A program made the position numbers and the translations under genes. Positions 25,439 through 46,192 of a stretch of 64,000 nucleotides of DNA are shown piece after piece. This DNA is from Rhynchonema sp. JSB1_4 (lineage: Eukaryota; Nematoda; Chromadorea; Monhysterida; Xyalidae): NCBI GenBank assembly GCA_030248065.1, contig JASAMV010005410.1:5001-69000 (forward strand), read 5' to 3'. Numbering within the stretch: position 1 is the first letter of the stretch; every line of letters starts with the position of its first letter. The notes under the pieces are model-generated. The model was not told where the DNA came from, did no database searches, and worked only from the letters and a program-made list of their open reading frames with translations.

Positions 25439-25918
25439 CAGGGTAGTACTTGGGGGGGGGGGGGGGGGGGGCGGGTCCCCCCCCCAAATTCATCTATCTA
25501 TCGTCAACACTTTTTGATTTCATCTATCTATCGTCAACACTTATGGGCAAATCTATCTATCGTCAACAAATTCTGGGAACAATCTATCTATCGTCAACAC
25601 ATTTCGACCCCAAAATGGGTATTTTTGCCTCAAAATGGCTCAAAATCGGTATTTTTGTCCCAAATAGGCAAAAAATCGCGCGCTACGCGCGAATTTAGTA
25701 CATCTTAGTACATTTTCATTAATATTTACACATTATTACCTACTTAGTACACTATACTATGCCTTGATTTTTGGCGACCCCCCCCCCCCACCATCTATCT
25801 ATCGTCAACAAGTTTGGGTCGACCCCCCCAGATTTCGGACTTGGGTCATCTATCTATCGTCAACACATTTCGGGTCCCAATCTATCTATCGTCAACACCC
25901 TGACCAAGTACTACACTG
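25439..25918. mobile_element. 480-bp hAT-type element carrying seven iterons
   Basis: Ends CAGGGTAGTACTTGG and CCAAGTACTACACTG are inverted. Perfect 8-bp duplications ATTTTTAG flank it (25431-25438 and 25919-25926). Inside, ATCTATCTATCGTCAACA occurs seven times in the same orientation, four near the left end and three near the right. Long G and C runs lie next to both ends. No transposase is encoded. It sits inside the 24500-26385 element. Confidence 0.92.
25492..25898 (+). repeat. Seven direct copies of an 18-bp iteron
   Basis: ATCTATCTATCGTCAACA starts at 25492, 25522, 25551, 25582, 25793, 25848 and 25880, mostly followed by C. Spacers are unequal and unrelated. All copies point the same way, unlike inverted subterminal repeats. 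They are best read as transposase-binding or subterminal sites of the enclosing element, not a CRISPR array. Confidence 0.9.
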
Positions 25919-28129
25919 ATTTTTAGGCCTAAATATTGATGAAAATGCGCTCTAAAACGCTCATTTCGGGCGTAGCGCGCGATTTTTCGCCTATTTTGAG
26001 TGAAAAATGCCGATTTTATGCCATTTTAAGCCAAAGATCGCAACTTACTGTACCAGCCGCCGGGTGGCGACCTACCCTACCTACTGTTATGTGCCAAGAT
26101 GGAGCGTCAACCTACCTACCTACTGTACCTAGGGGGGTCCCCCAGCCCCCACCACCCTGCAACACCGTTGTTTTCAACCAAAAAAATAGGTTAAAAAAAA
26201 TCGCAAAAATTATGACAAAAATTGGGTTAAAATCTGAGCCAAAAATTCGGGCCGGGCCGGGCCGGAGATTTGGGGGTTCGGGCCGGGCCGGGCCGGAGAT
26301 TTGGGGGTACGGGTCGGGCCGGACCGGAGATTTGGGGGCTCGGGCCGGGCCGGGCCGGCCAAACCCGGCCCGATTGCGACCTCTGGAATAGACACGAATA
26401 AATGGGGTTACAAGCGAAAAACATCCTTTCAAACCCGTTTTTAGGGGTTTTTGGGGGGTATTTCTGGGAACAATTTTTCAGGTTCGGGTCAGTGAATTAA
26501 TAGAGGCCCCCCGGAATAGAGCCCCGCCCCGTAATAGAGCCCCCCAAAATGGGGTCAGTGAGTTAATAGAGCCCCCCTTCTATTTAGGTTTTTACGGTAA
26601 CTCCCCCCATTAATAGAACCCCACCCCCAACCTTCACCGTACCACAGATTAGTGGCATGGTAGGGCTGTGTTGTTGTGTCAAACGTTGTTTAAGCTTGCG
26701 CACACAACAGAATCAATACAGCTTTTTAAGCATAATTGCCGCTGTTGAAGTTAGAAAATATCGAAAACAAGCCATTTTTATGGGCATTATTAACAATGAT
26801 TTTTTTCGTCGGGGGGCCAAATGAAAAATATAACCCCCCAATAATTGACCCCCCATAAATTGAACCTCCCCCAAAATGACCCCAGTGAAAAAATAGACCC
26901 CCAGGGTTCTATTTCCGATAATACGGTACTTTTTCAGAAAAATACCGTAAAAACCTAAATACAGCCCCCCCGGAATAGAGCCCCCCCGAAACAGCCCCCC
27001 AAAAATAGAGCCCCCGTAGTAGAGCCCCCCTAAGTAACACCCCCTATACTGTAGTGTATTAAGGCTTGATAGTGGTGTACAGGTACATTTATGCACGTTT
27101 GTTGTTCGTTCAGAGCACATAATACGCCTCCTATTGACGAATAGACACGAATAAATGCGATTACAAGCGAAAAAACGTCTTTTCAAAGGTTCAAACCCGT
27201 TTTTAGGGGTTTTGGGGGTATTTCTGGCAACAATTTTTCAGGTTCGGGTTAGTGAATTAATAGAGGCCCCCCGGAATAGAAGCCCCCCGTAATAGAGCCC
27301 CCAAAATGGGGTCAGTGAGTTAATAGAGCCCCCCTTCTATTTAGGTTTTTTACGGTAAGTCACTTCAGAAGTTTCGGGCCGGGGACCCTCCAAATCTCCG
27401 GCCCGGCCCGGCCCGAGGTCGTCCCGGCTCGATTGCGACCTCTGATTTTAACCCAATTTTCGTCATTTTTTTGCGATTTTTTTGAACCAATTTTTTTGGT
27501 TGAAAATTCATGGTTTTCCATGAAAAAGTCGTCAGATAGACAATGCTGATCACTTACTTGCCGAATCCGTCAGAAATTTTAGTATTTTTGACAAAAAATT
27601 CCCTACTTTTTCAGTAAAATAAGTCACTTCAGAACAGTGGTGTAGCTACCCAGGAGGGGCGGCAACCTACTGTACCACCAAAAATGATTCGGCCCGGCCC
27701 ACCTCGGGCCATGCCGGAGATTTGGGGGCTCGGGCCGGGCCAGAGGTCGATTGCGGCCTCTGTTTTGTTTGAAGAGCAGAAGTCGCAATCGGGCCGGGTA
27801 GGCCAGATCCCCCAAATCTCCGGTCTGCCGCGAGGTGGTCAAAGCTCGCCCCGGCGGGAATTTTTTGGTTCGTCAGATTTTTACCCGATTTTTGTCATAG
27901 TTTTTGCGATCTTTCTGAACCCATTTTTTGGTTGAAGAATGATTGCTTTCAGTGAAAAAGTTATCATATCGACAAGTGCTGATCACTTACTTGCCGAATC
28001 CGTCATAAACGTTAGTATTTTTGACAAAAAAATCACTATTCTTTCAAAAAAATAAGTCTCTTCTTAAGCCGGCCAGATCCAAACCAAACAAAATCTCCGG
28101 CCCGGCGGCCCGAGCCAAAAGCCCATAGT

Positions 28130-37821
<9,692 letters not shown>

Positions 37822-40800
37822 CATACGAACGCAGTTACCGTATCTTTGTTTGTGTTTGGCTCGTTCTACAACTCGATATGCAACTGAATGTGGCATTACA
37901 ATCTTTTGCCGATTGTTTTTATGCTGTTTTACTGTGTTTTTCATCGTGAATTTTTTTCATCTGCTGCTGCTGCGCGTGTTTCACTTGTGTTCTCGCTCTA
38001 TGGAATGTTTCACGAATAGCAATCCTTGTATTATTGTTGTTGTTTGTTGTGTTTTGACATGCAGAGATAATAATGCTAAACTTGGCACTTTTTTTTACCG
38101 GTTCGTGCTGTGTACAAAAAAACTTTTCAATCTTCTTTCGCGCGGTATTATGGCCTGAACTCTTGTGTTTTGTTTATCGATTATGTGGCAAATAATTACC
38201 AATGCACTGTGTACAATACCTTACCTAGTGTTAGGTCAATAATTATATACTATGTACCCTAATGTTGCCTGCCTGGTCCGTGTTTCACACTTAGTCTCAC
38301 GGTTGGGTTACGTCCTCTTAGTCACTCAAATTTTCAGGATCTTTTCGTTTCGAATCCGTCCCCTCTGGGTGTAAATGCTTCAATTTCAAGATCGATTTTG
38401 GTCAATAATTTCGTTGGCAATAATTTTTCTGAGCGCAGACTGCTCCGGCGATAAATAGCTGCGGAGAATTTGCAAACCGTATGAAACGTTTCAGCTCCGG
38501 AATTAGCATCAGTATTTGAGTACTAACTCCTTATCCTATCTTGCCTTCACTTTTGATCTGTTGTGCAGTTAGATTAGAACTGATTATAATATGCTTGATG
38601 CTGGGTTGATATCGAAAGGTAATAACAGAATTTAGATTGAGAGCTCTCAACAAATTCATTGATTGACCTACTAGTTCGTTTACTGTTCTTTCGTCTCACG
38701 GGTGTTTGTGATGTGTGACCTACCGCATACCTACATACAGTATACTCAATAATCTCTCTCTTCGACTACCGTAGTGGCAGCAGTGCATGCGCGCTTGTCT
38801 CTAGACCGTGCAATAGCAAACTATAAGTTATGGTTTGGTTGGTTCTCGATTTACATTCGTGATTTGCCGAATCCAAATGCACCATTAATATGCGTTATAC
38901 ACTTGCCTTGAAACGTCAGCGCATCGTACGTTGTTTTATCTTAGTGTCAAACTCAGACCTACATACAGTATGTTCACATAAGGGCTAAAAGAACCATGAA
39001 TGCCAACCAAGTTTTGTGGATGTTTGAATTGTTTTTAGGGTTGCCGATAGATCTTGGAGTTAGAGAGTTAGGGAAGTATGCGATTGTCTTCAATTTGTTC
39101 TCCAGCTCGTTTCTTGTTCTCTCTCTCACACAGTGCTGTTTGATAGGTTTAGGGTGAGACGTAAAGTGACTTTCCGATCTTTAGAGCTCAAAATAGTTGC
39201 CGGCTGAGCTGGAAAGGCACTTTGTAACCACACTGCATCTATATGCGCCCATGCCAAATACAATTGTTGTGTTCTTATTCAGCATGAAACTTTCTATTTG
39301 GGATTGTATCACTCGTTTGAGTACCACAAACCGATAAGTTCGACAATTTTATGTACAGTTTTGAGTGTTTCTCAACTTGTGGTTAGCGAATTGAGGCTTT
39401 TCTTCGAGCTGCAATCCGTTGGCGTAGTCTGTTTATCGGTCCTGGAGTTTTTAATTTCGTCAAGTTCAGGCGGTTTTTTTGTCTAATTTTGTATTTTTCT
39501 ACGAAATTAACGGAATTCGGTGAATGAAAAATGAAATTAAAAAATTGTAATTGATTTGTGGAGAACGACTTTTCCGTATGTGTGTGAACCTATTGTGGCT
39601 TACCTTTATTCATGTTGCATGATGGTCAAAGTTTCATGCGTGTAAATTTGCTTGGAATAGCATATACGACTCAGTTTAAATTTGTTCTTTTTATTTGTCT
39701 TCTGTTTTGTCCATTTGATCAATATTGTTTTTTATGTTTTCAGTTTGACAATGTGTTGAAAGGGCATAGCGCGAAAAGGTCGATATTTTTTAAACATTAT
39801 TTTGGGATTTCTTTTCTATTTTTTTGATTTCATTTGTGTTGTCGCATGAGGCATTATCAATCATTAGATGGCTATTCAGTTCAGTTTTATGTTAGATTTT
39901 TGTCGACTGATTTGTGCTTTTAAAATAGTCAGTATTACTCCTTATTTTGATCTTGGTATTAAAAATTAGGATCGTAGTTTAATCGTAGATTAGACACAAG
40001 AACGCGAATATGTTTTGTCCGAATGATTTTTTTAAATGTTGTTTCGTTGTGTGTCCGCTTGCTTCGTGTTTGGTCGAGTTGGCTGAATGTGCAGCTTATG
40101 GCTTAATTGATCTATTTGATTGTTGCTATACACGTCTTTTGTCGCCAGAAACACAAACTGTTCTGTCCAATAATGTCCCAAAAAATTAGGTGATTGTTTC
40201 GAATTTCTCTTGCCAAAAAACGACAGATTTTTGCCGTCCAAATGCGCTATGTATACTTTGCTTGGTTTCCCAAAATCAAAATCAGTTTGGCTCAGTCTTG
40301 CTACAAGAATACACGACTCAAGTGTTGCCGATACGCCCTTTTTGCGTTTGCCAACTGCTATGTGTATCTGACACACTTTTCTTGCTTTGAGTTCATTTGG
40401 GTCATCTCTTGCGTTAGTTTGTGTTTTGTTTTCTTCACGCATGCTCTGGGTTGATTGATTTCTATGTTTTCTCTGAGTTGATAAATTTCTTGCTGCGCGC
40501 CTACCTATATCGTTGTTTTATGTTTAGTTTACGGTTGCGGTTCATTATTTTTATAGGTCGGTTTCTGGCTTTTGAACATCCAAGTTCGAAACACACAGGG
40601 CCCAACGCTCTGTGCACAACCCACAGCTGAACCATGGGCCAATTATGAAAGCAAGAAGCATGACAGTTCTTATGATCAACAAACAGCATCAGAATCTTAA
40701 ATTTCGTTGTTCCACGGTTGATAATGAAATGATGAAGTTCTGTCAATGTTTCACACACACCCAGGTACATACATTGTAACCGGAAACTGAGACAAACAAA

Positions 40801-40957
40801 GCTGTTACACGCGAATATTACCTGTACTAAGCTCGTTGGGTCTTTCCCATTCAAAAGCCAAGCAAATTAAAATCAATGTTGATGACATGGATAATGTAGA
40901 TGATTGCACCACAAATCACACGGCATAATACAGTACAAACGATTGTCCCTCTGTGTG
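37822..40957. other. ELAV 3' flank, AT-rich, no further gene recognised
   Basis: This AT- and T-rich stretch probably includes the ELAV 3' UTR; its end cannot be placed. Minus-strand open frames near 40.03-40.44 kb and a short hydrophobic start near 40.88 kb were considered and not called. Confidence 0.3.
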
Positions 40958-41133
40958 GCTGATGTTTCACAGGCCATGTATAAAAATGTTCATTCTATGG
41001 CATCAGCGCTCCCCTCCCCGGATGCGCTATTTTGACATGCCACAGTGTGAAAATCAGCCAACCAACACTGACATGCGCTTGTGCCCGCTATATACAACCA
41101 GTTGACTGATGATGTTTCACGTCAGCTGTAAGT

Positions 41134-41289
41134 CTATGATGATGACTGTTGTCGTTTTTGTTCAGCGACATGTCGTTTTCGTAACGTCATGCTCATACAG
41201 GTCATGGGCGAGTACTGGCATTCATCCCAATAGTAGCCACCGGCGCTTGTCAAACCGTCCGAAACTTCTTCGACCAGCTTTTTCGTATG
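41134..41289 (-). CDS. Possible allatostatin-C-like neuropeptide precursor, terminal exon
   Basis: A minus-strand exon begins after CATTCTTCCAG and ends at a stop (41134-41136), giving 51 residues. It starts HTKKLVEEV and contains GGYYWDECQYSPMTC followed by MSMTLRKR. The spacing YW-x2-C-x6-C, with aromatic, small and Pro/hydroxyl positions between the cysteines, matches allatostatin-C family peptides (YW-x2-C-x-F-N-x-x-S-C-F). Dibasic sites KK and RKR bracket the candidate peptide. In that family the two cysteines form a disulfide and the peptide acts through somatostatin-type receptors. Differences are Met in place of the final Phe and eight residues before or at the cleavage site. No signal-peptide exon was found upstream; a 327-bp element sits immediately upstream. 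The match rests on a short motif, so the call is tentative. Confidence 0.4.
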   Translation of the reverse strand, partial: HTKKLVEEVSDGLTSAGGYYWDECQYSPMTCMSMTLRKRHVAEQKRQQSSS

Positions 41290-41328
41290 CTGGAAGAATG
41301 TTTCAAAAAGATATGGCAACCATGTATA

Positions 41329-41655
41329 GTCCGTCCACCACACCAGCTCATGGCACTTTGTGTTGCTGCTGGCTGGTTTGGTCCCTTCCTCCACGTTCTA
41401 ATGAAAAGGAAAGGGGGGCCAATAAGAAAAAAAAAAACTAAAAAAATGATAAAATATGTCGAAAACGATTGAATTCGATCAAATTTAAAATTAAATTAAA
41501 TTAAAATCTATAAAACACGTCGATTTCCTAAAAACAGCAATTTAGGAGCAAAAATGTTTTTTTTTCGGAAACTCAATTTCTCTTTCATTAGAACGTGGAG
41601 GAAGGAAACAAGTCGGCCAGCAGCAACACAAAGTGCCATGAGCTGGTGGACGGAC
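41329..41655. mobile_element. TIR element, GTCCGTCC family, 75-bp arms
   Basis: Inverted arms of about 75 bp begin GTCCGTCCACCA and read inward through CAGCTCATGGCACTTTG. TA flanks both ends (41327-41328, 41656-41657). The outer 12 bases resemble the GTCCAGCCACGA ends at 2048 and 57314, so the elements are probably related. It lies directly upstream of the candidate neuropeptide exon. Confidence 0.85.
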
Positions 41656-41667
41656 TATACATGTCCA

Positions 41668-42165
41668 CTTTGCTGGCATATTCGGGTCGGGATGACTTTG
41701 TCTTGGCATCGAAATATTATAAAATACACCCAAACTGTGAAACGTCAGTTTTGAGCAAAAAAATATTTTTTGGATGCCAGCGAAGTGAATATTGAACTCT
41801 GTTTGAAATTGATCGGAACCCGGCACCACAGTATTTAGCGGGAGTATTCACCGGAAGGGTTTGTATCAACTCGGCAACCGGCTTAATTTTTGTCCACTGT
41901 ACTCTGAGCGCAATTGTTTTATGTAGAGCCCGAATTTTTGACCAGAGTAAAAATTGTTGGGCTGCATGTCATTAACAACAACGGTTTTACGCTGATCATA
42001 AACGCCTGGTGTTTCACAAAATGGCAAATAAGAACAAATTATTCGGACACGAGCCGTTGACGTGGCCCGTTACTTTTGTGGTGAATATTCTGCCAATGAA
42101 ATACGAAGTAATGAAGTTTGATAATGTGACCATCGCAGATTTTGTGGAGCAAGAAGAAATGTAAT
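41668..42165 (+). pseudogene. Coding-like remnants, unidentified
   Basis: Three plus-strand stretches look protein-coding: LLAYSGRDDFVLASKYYKIH (from 41668), VKIVGLHVINNNGFTLIINA (from about 41945) and TWPVTFVVNILPMKYEVMKF (ending at a stop near 42165). The last two are in different frames, as if one frameshift separated them. I do not recognise the protein. A partly similar stretch occurs at 46785-46870. Confidence 0.3.
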
Positions 42166-42689
42166 GGGGTCTGTCGCCTTATTATTTACAGCTATCCGAA
42201 TCTATTCTACTTTTGCGATTAGTGTCCAGTGCACTTTTTTAAAGGATCAAGCACAGTCTCACCGGAGCCGCTCTTCTGTTGCGTGGGGCGCGCGCGTCAG
42301 CTAATGTCAGCGTAAAAACCACCACCACTGCTAGGCCGTAACCGAACATTTTGCTCATAATCAGATTCAATTAACTGATCTGAAATCCGCCGATATTACC
42401 ACCGTGACAGAAATGGAAAAAATGTATTTTATTTATTGGTCAGATACCCATTTTAAAAAAATTGTTTTTCATAAACCCACAGCAGCTGCATTTGCATGTG
42501 ATGCACAAAGTTGGACCGTACTCTTGTTGTTAGGAATAGCCTGGGTGCTCGGGTGGGCTTGATTATAATGGCAGAAGGTGTAAAATACATAGAATAAACA
42601 GAATAAAATCGAAGTAATTGATTATTTATATGCCTGGCACGGGATCACTTTGTTCTATTTTAGACAGAAGGTATAAGGGATTAAATCCA

Positions 42690-43045
42690 TACAAATAGCA
42701 TGACAGCCGCCCTCCACAAAACCGGAACGAAAGCTCCCTCAAAAAACCCCCCCCTTTTAAAATCTCTTTCCCTTTCCCGCCCCCCCATTCAGGCCAACAC
42801 CCTTTTCGCCCCACAAAAACTTCCCTCCCCTTCCCTTTCCCCCTCTCTCTCGCCCTCCCCCCCCTAAAAATTATTTATACACACAAAGAGACAAGAAGAA
42901 CAAAAAAAGAAATACAAAAAAAATTAACTTCTCACCCTCTAGAGACCCTATTCCCTCTCTAACACTTCTATCTTAAAAAAAAAAAAATATAAAAAAAAAA
43001 AAAAACCTCACTTCCACCATATGACACATTGCCTGTAATCCATAG
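42690..43045. repeat. Low-complexity C/T- and A-rich DNA
   Basis: Runs of C, T and A with little else, quite unlike neighbouring sequence. It borders the left 720-bp inverted arm. It may be genuine simple sequence or an assembly/consensus problem. Confidence 0.6.
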
Positions 43046-43050
43046 GTGCT

Positions 43051-43770
43051 GACCGCGCCAAAATAAGGAATCGGCTCAATTTTTTAAATATTGGCACAAA
43101 AGTGAAGCTATTTAAGTGTAGTAACGAATCACAAACTTAGTTTGCGATATCAGCTTATGTTGCTACCGTAACCCAGCATTTCCCATTTTTTCAGTACACC
43201 GCCTGACACTGAACACTAAATTCTAATTTTCTTTCCCGTGTTAGATCTGACAGCGTTGTATTTGGACTCAAAATACGCACAATTGTTCAGTGCACTACCA
43301 TATATGCATACTTTTTGATTTTCAAACCCCTAAAGGCCGTGACGGGACAAACCGTTCCCGAACCATAGTCGTTACGAGGGCAAATAGTTTTGTTAAGGCC
43401 AACTCGCGGCACTAAAACAATTATACAATAATTTTAATATGGTTAAGTGTAGAAGCGTTTGGTACATTTAAAACCGTCGAGAAATCTTTTAGCCCGCAGT
43501 TTACCAAGCCACAGCAGACATTCTCTTGACCCAACCCAAGCATTCCGCACGCGCTCCCACGTGAGAGACAGGCAGGCAGGCAGGCGTGTACGCTGCCTGC
43601 TTGTTTGCGCTGTTTTCAAACTTCGGGACTTGGGCTTTGGTACTCATGTAATTTTGAGACGCAATTTACATAGCTTTGATTTACTAATCGTGTATTTCTG
43701 TCAAACCGCGAACCAAATAAAAGTTGATCCCTTCCCTACATACACACTCTGGAACAAAGACACACAAACA
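43051..43770 (+). repeat. Left arm of a 720-bp inverted repeat
   Basis: Nearly identical to the reverse complement of 46946-47665. It starts GACCGCGCCAAAATAAGG and ends near ACAAAGACACACAAACA, and includes a GGCAGGCAGGCAGGC microsatellite present in both arms. The long frame inside it is duplicated in the other arm and is not evidence of a gene. Confidence 0.9.
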
Positions 43771-44284
43771 AAATGTCAAAGCACCAAAATGCGCCTTTAC
43801 AAAAAATGTGTATAATCTCAAAACATAAAGAACTTTATGAATAAAATTTCTTCCTTCTTTTTGACATGACATGTGTATTGCTGCACACCAGGGTCTAATT
43901 TTTAGTTGCAAAGTTTTGAAGGCCATTTTTTCGGTGTTTTTGTTGTTTTCGGACCCCATTAGTCGCGGTATAATCAGGCGATTACACCGGCTGCTAAAAA
44001 GACTACAGCACTGCCCGTTAAGTGCGCAAAATTATTGACTTTCATCTGGCCACTTGTACATGACTCCGTAAATCTGAGGGGCGAAAAGTCCACTGCAGGG
44101 TTGACGAACAAAAGCGAGTCGATTCAGTTTTGCCTTTGTCTAATGTGATCATGAAGCGAAACTTCAAGCAGCACTTTTTGCTCAAGAATTTGGCTTGATA
44201 TCTCCTGTTTTTTATGACGCAGGCGAGTGCTCACCAATTCTCATTTCAAAAGCCAAGTACTAAACGATTAAAGGGGACCTGCCG

Positions 44285-44526
44285 CTTTTTTTTTTGTTTT
44301 TTTTTTTTTTTTTTTTTTTATTTTTTTATATAAAATTATTTTTACTTCCACCCCTTTCCCCCCCCACTCCCCCCCACCCCCCAATTTTCTTTTTTTTTTT
44401 TTATATTATTTCAACCAAATATATGTTCTTTTTTTATTTTTTATATATAAATTTTTTTTTTTTTTCCCCCCCCCCCCCCCCCTCTCTTTTTTTTGTTTTT
44501 TTTTTTTTTCTTTTTTCTTTTTTTTT

Positions 44527-44575
<49 letters not shown>

Positions 44576-44620
44576 TTATTTTCTTCTACACTAAAAAAAA
44601 AAAAAAAAAAAATTAATAAA
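44285..44620. repeat. Poly-T/poly-C low-complexity tract
   Basis: About 330 bp of almost pure T with C runs, ending in a run of A. It lies inside the interval bounded by the inverted arms. No coding meaning. Confidence 0.8.
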
Positions 44621-44822
44621 TGCGAATGCCAGGGAGTGAACTGTTCTTGGCGACCTTAGCTCACAGTTACTCCACCAACTCGCAATTTGTGACCATTTTA
44701 GAAAGAATGAAGGAAGCGCGGAGCGCAGAAACTACAAAAGTTTTGCAATTTTGGGGCTAGGACGCTTTTAGTAGCAACGGGAAATTTTTAGTGGCAAATT
44801 GCTGCCGTTTAAAAGCAAAAAA

Positions 44823-45107
44823 CTATGCTACACACGGCACGGGCACGGTAATGCACCCACGCACATTCGATGTTTGAGGCAATGGGATTGATTGGCTGCG
44901 TGCTGTTCGGTTATAAGCGCCAAAAGACACAAAAAATTGCAGTTTTGCGTCAATGTGATCATATTTGAGTTCATAGCGAACTGCTACTCGATATTCTTGA
45001 AACGGAGACTGCTTCTGTTGCTTGACTTGAAATTTTAAAACACGTTTTAACCGCGTCAAGGCTGCCTTGACGAGCTGTTGCAGTTGTTGAAAAGTAATGT
45101 TATCCAT
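44823..45107 (-). CDS. Hypothetical ORF between the inverted arms
   Basis: An ATG-started minus-strand frame of 94 residues (MDNITFQQLQQLVKAALTRL.. YRVAVRYELKYDHIDAKL..) has a helical, coding-like N-terminus. No family is recognised. A plus-strand stretch at 45189-45277, bounded by TTTTTGCAG and CATGCAG/GTACGG, could be an exon of a different gene. Either could be cargo of the element delimited by the arms. Confidence 0.25.
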   Translation of the reverse strand: MDNITFQQLQQLVKAALTRLKRVLKFQVKQQKQSPFQEYRVAVRYELKYDHIDAKLQFFVSFGAYNRTARSQSIPLPQTSNVRGCITVPVPCVA

Positions 45108-45564
45108 TTGAAACTGAAGATATGGGAAGTACTAAGAACTGGCACTGTAAATCTACTGTTATACATAAACGTGTGCATGTTTTTGCAGGTATTGCATGTA
45201 CAGCCTGTGCATTAAGATAATACCGCATAAACCTCCGCAATTGGCTCAGGATAAAAATTGTCGCTGGTCACATGCAGGTACGGAACTGTGCATCCCAGTT
45301 GCTGGCACTTATTGGACTAAAAAACTTTATTCATACTTTCGCAAGCTCTTGAAAACGAAAATATTACCGTTACAGTGCGGTAGTGTCTAGTTTTGATCTC
45401 AGAGACCTCCAACAGAGAAAACTTGTGGGTTTATTTGGCATTAACAGTAAGTAGTTAACAATGAGGATGCGAAGCATGCTCATACAACAGAAACGCATGT
45501 AGGGTGGAATTTTCTAAACTACGTAAACATGAGTTTTGTGTAATAAATTGTCCGCTTGAAGCTG

Positions 45565-45710
45565 ATCGGTGTAAGCTCGGTGTAAACATGAAACAATGCT
45601 TGTTGTTAGTGTGGAATGTTTAGGTTTTCACAGGGCTCTTTCACACCGAGCTTTCATCCGAGCTTACACCGACCTTTACACCCAGCTCTTGTTTATACCG
45701 TATCGAAAAT
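45565..45710. mobile_element. GGTGTAAAG foldback element, degenerate copy
   Basis: ATCGGTGTAAGCTCGGTG near 45565 faces CCGAGCTTACACCGACC and TTTACACCCAGC near 45660-45690, with CCGTATCGAAAATTCC beyond. The pattern is that of the copies at 37057 and 52373, but the left end is missing. Confidence 0.55.
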
Positions 45711-46192
45711 TCCAACCAATGTACCTCCGTATAGTGATGGTATACAGTTCACTTAATCACGTTTGCATTAAGGATAAATGCTACCAATTTCGACCTCAGC
45801 ATTTCCCGTCCCTCAAACAAATTTTCCGCGCGAAACCTGTTCTCACCCGTAGGGTGGCCTAAACTTCCGTACGTCTGAACTCTCGCGTTTGGCCATTTGC
45901 GCCCGCAATGCTTGCATGAGGCTAGAGCAGTGGGGAAACTGATATGTCAGAGCACAGGCACTGACGGTGGATGGAGCTTCAGTGGAGAGCACTACTGCAG
46001 CGTGGTTTTTGTAAAAGTCTAGGCCTAAGCTTAGGCAAAAGCCGGAGCATAAACGAAGCAATCAATGCCTAACCCTGAAATTTCAGTACTTCAAGTGACC
46101 GACGTCATCCTAAACCCGGCTGGTTGATCTGTGCTCAACACGGACCTGAGCCCAAGCCATGGACTAGGTTGCAAGAGTAGGCCCGAGTCTTA

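Larger units (their letters stand above)
24500..26385 (-). mobile_element. hAT-like element CAGAGGTCGC, itself interrupted
   Basis: The element starts CAGAGGTCGCAATCGGGCC and ends CCCGATTGCGACCTCTG. It is flanked by perfect 8-bp duplications GAATAGAC (24492-24499 and 26386-26393). The left and right parts match the two halves of the related copy starting at 23933. Between about 24709 and 26180 it is interrupted by further insertions. Confidence 0.85.
23868..28125. mobile_element. Cluster of nested hAT and G/C-rich elements
   Basis: The whole block is transposon-derived. Recurrent modules are ends CAGAGGTCGCAATCGGGCC followed by GGCCCGGCCCGAGCCCCC repeats; a conserved core ATCACTTACTTGCCGAATCC; ends CAGTGGTGTAGCTACCCAGG (24712 and 27636); and stretches of ACCGTAAAAACCTAAATA followed by runs of CCCCCGGAATAGAGCCCC. 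Modules occur in both orientations and interrupt one another. No transposase frame survives. Two insertions with perfect target duplications are listed separately. Confidence 0.8.

Noticed and set aside
25492..25898. CRISPR-like array of seven repeats
   Set aside because: Spacers are very unequal, the host is a eukaryote, and the repeats lie inside a hAT element with an 8-bp target duplication.
24282..27186. Many Pro/Gly/Arg-rich ORFs
   Set aside because: They are translations of GGCCCGGCCCGA and CCCCCGGAATAG repeats.
40032..40442. Minus-strand ORF containing two GKR-type sites (for example NLSFFGKR), suggesting an amidated neuropeptide precursor
   Set aside because: It lies in AT-rich ELAV 3' flank, has no signal peptide or repeated peptide, and its N-terminus is not credible.
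40828..40890. Short hydrophobic minus-strand start (MSSTLILICLAF) with a GTAATA donor, like a signal peptide exon
   Set aside because: It lies downstream of the allatostatin-like exon on that strand and no continuation was found, so chance is likely.
43459..43815. 118-codon ORF repeated as 47033-47257 on the other strand
   Set aside because: The duplication is explained by the inverted arms, and the translation has no domain and spans a GGCA microsatellite.
44294..44659. Phe-rich 121-codon ORF
   Set aside because: It is simply poly-T low-complexity DNA in translation.
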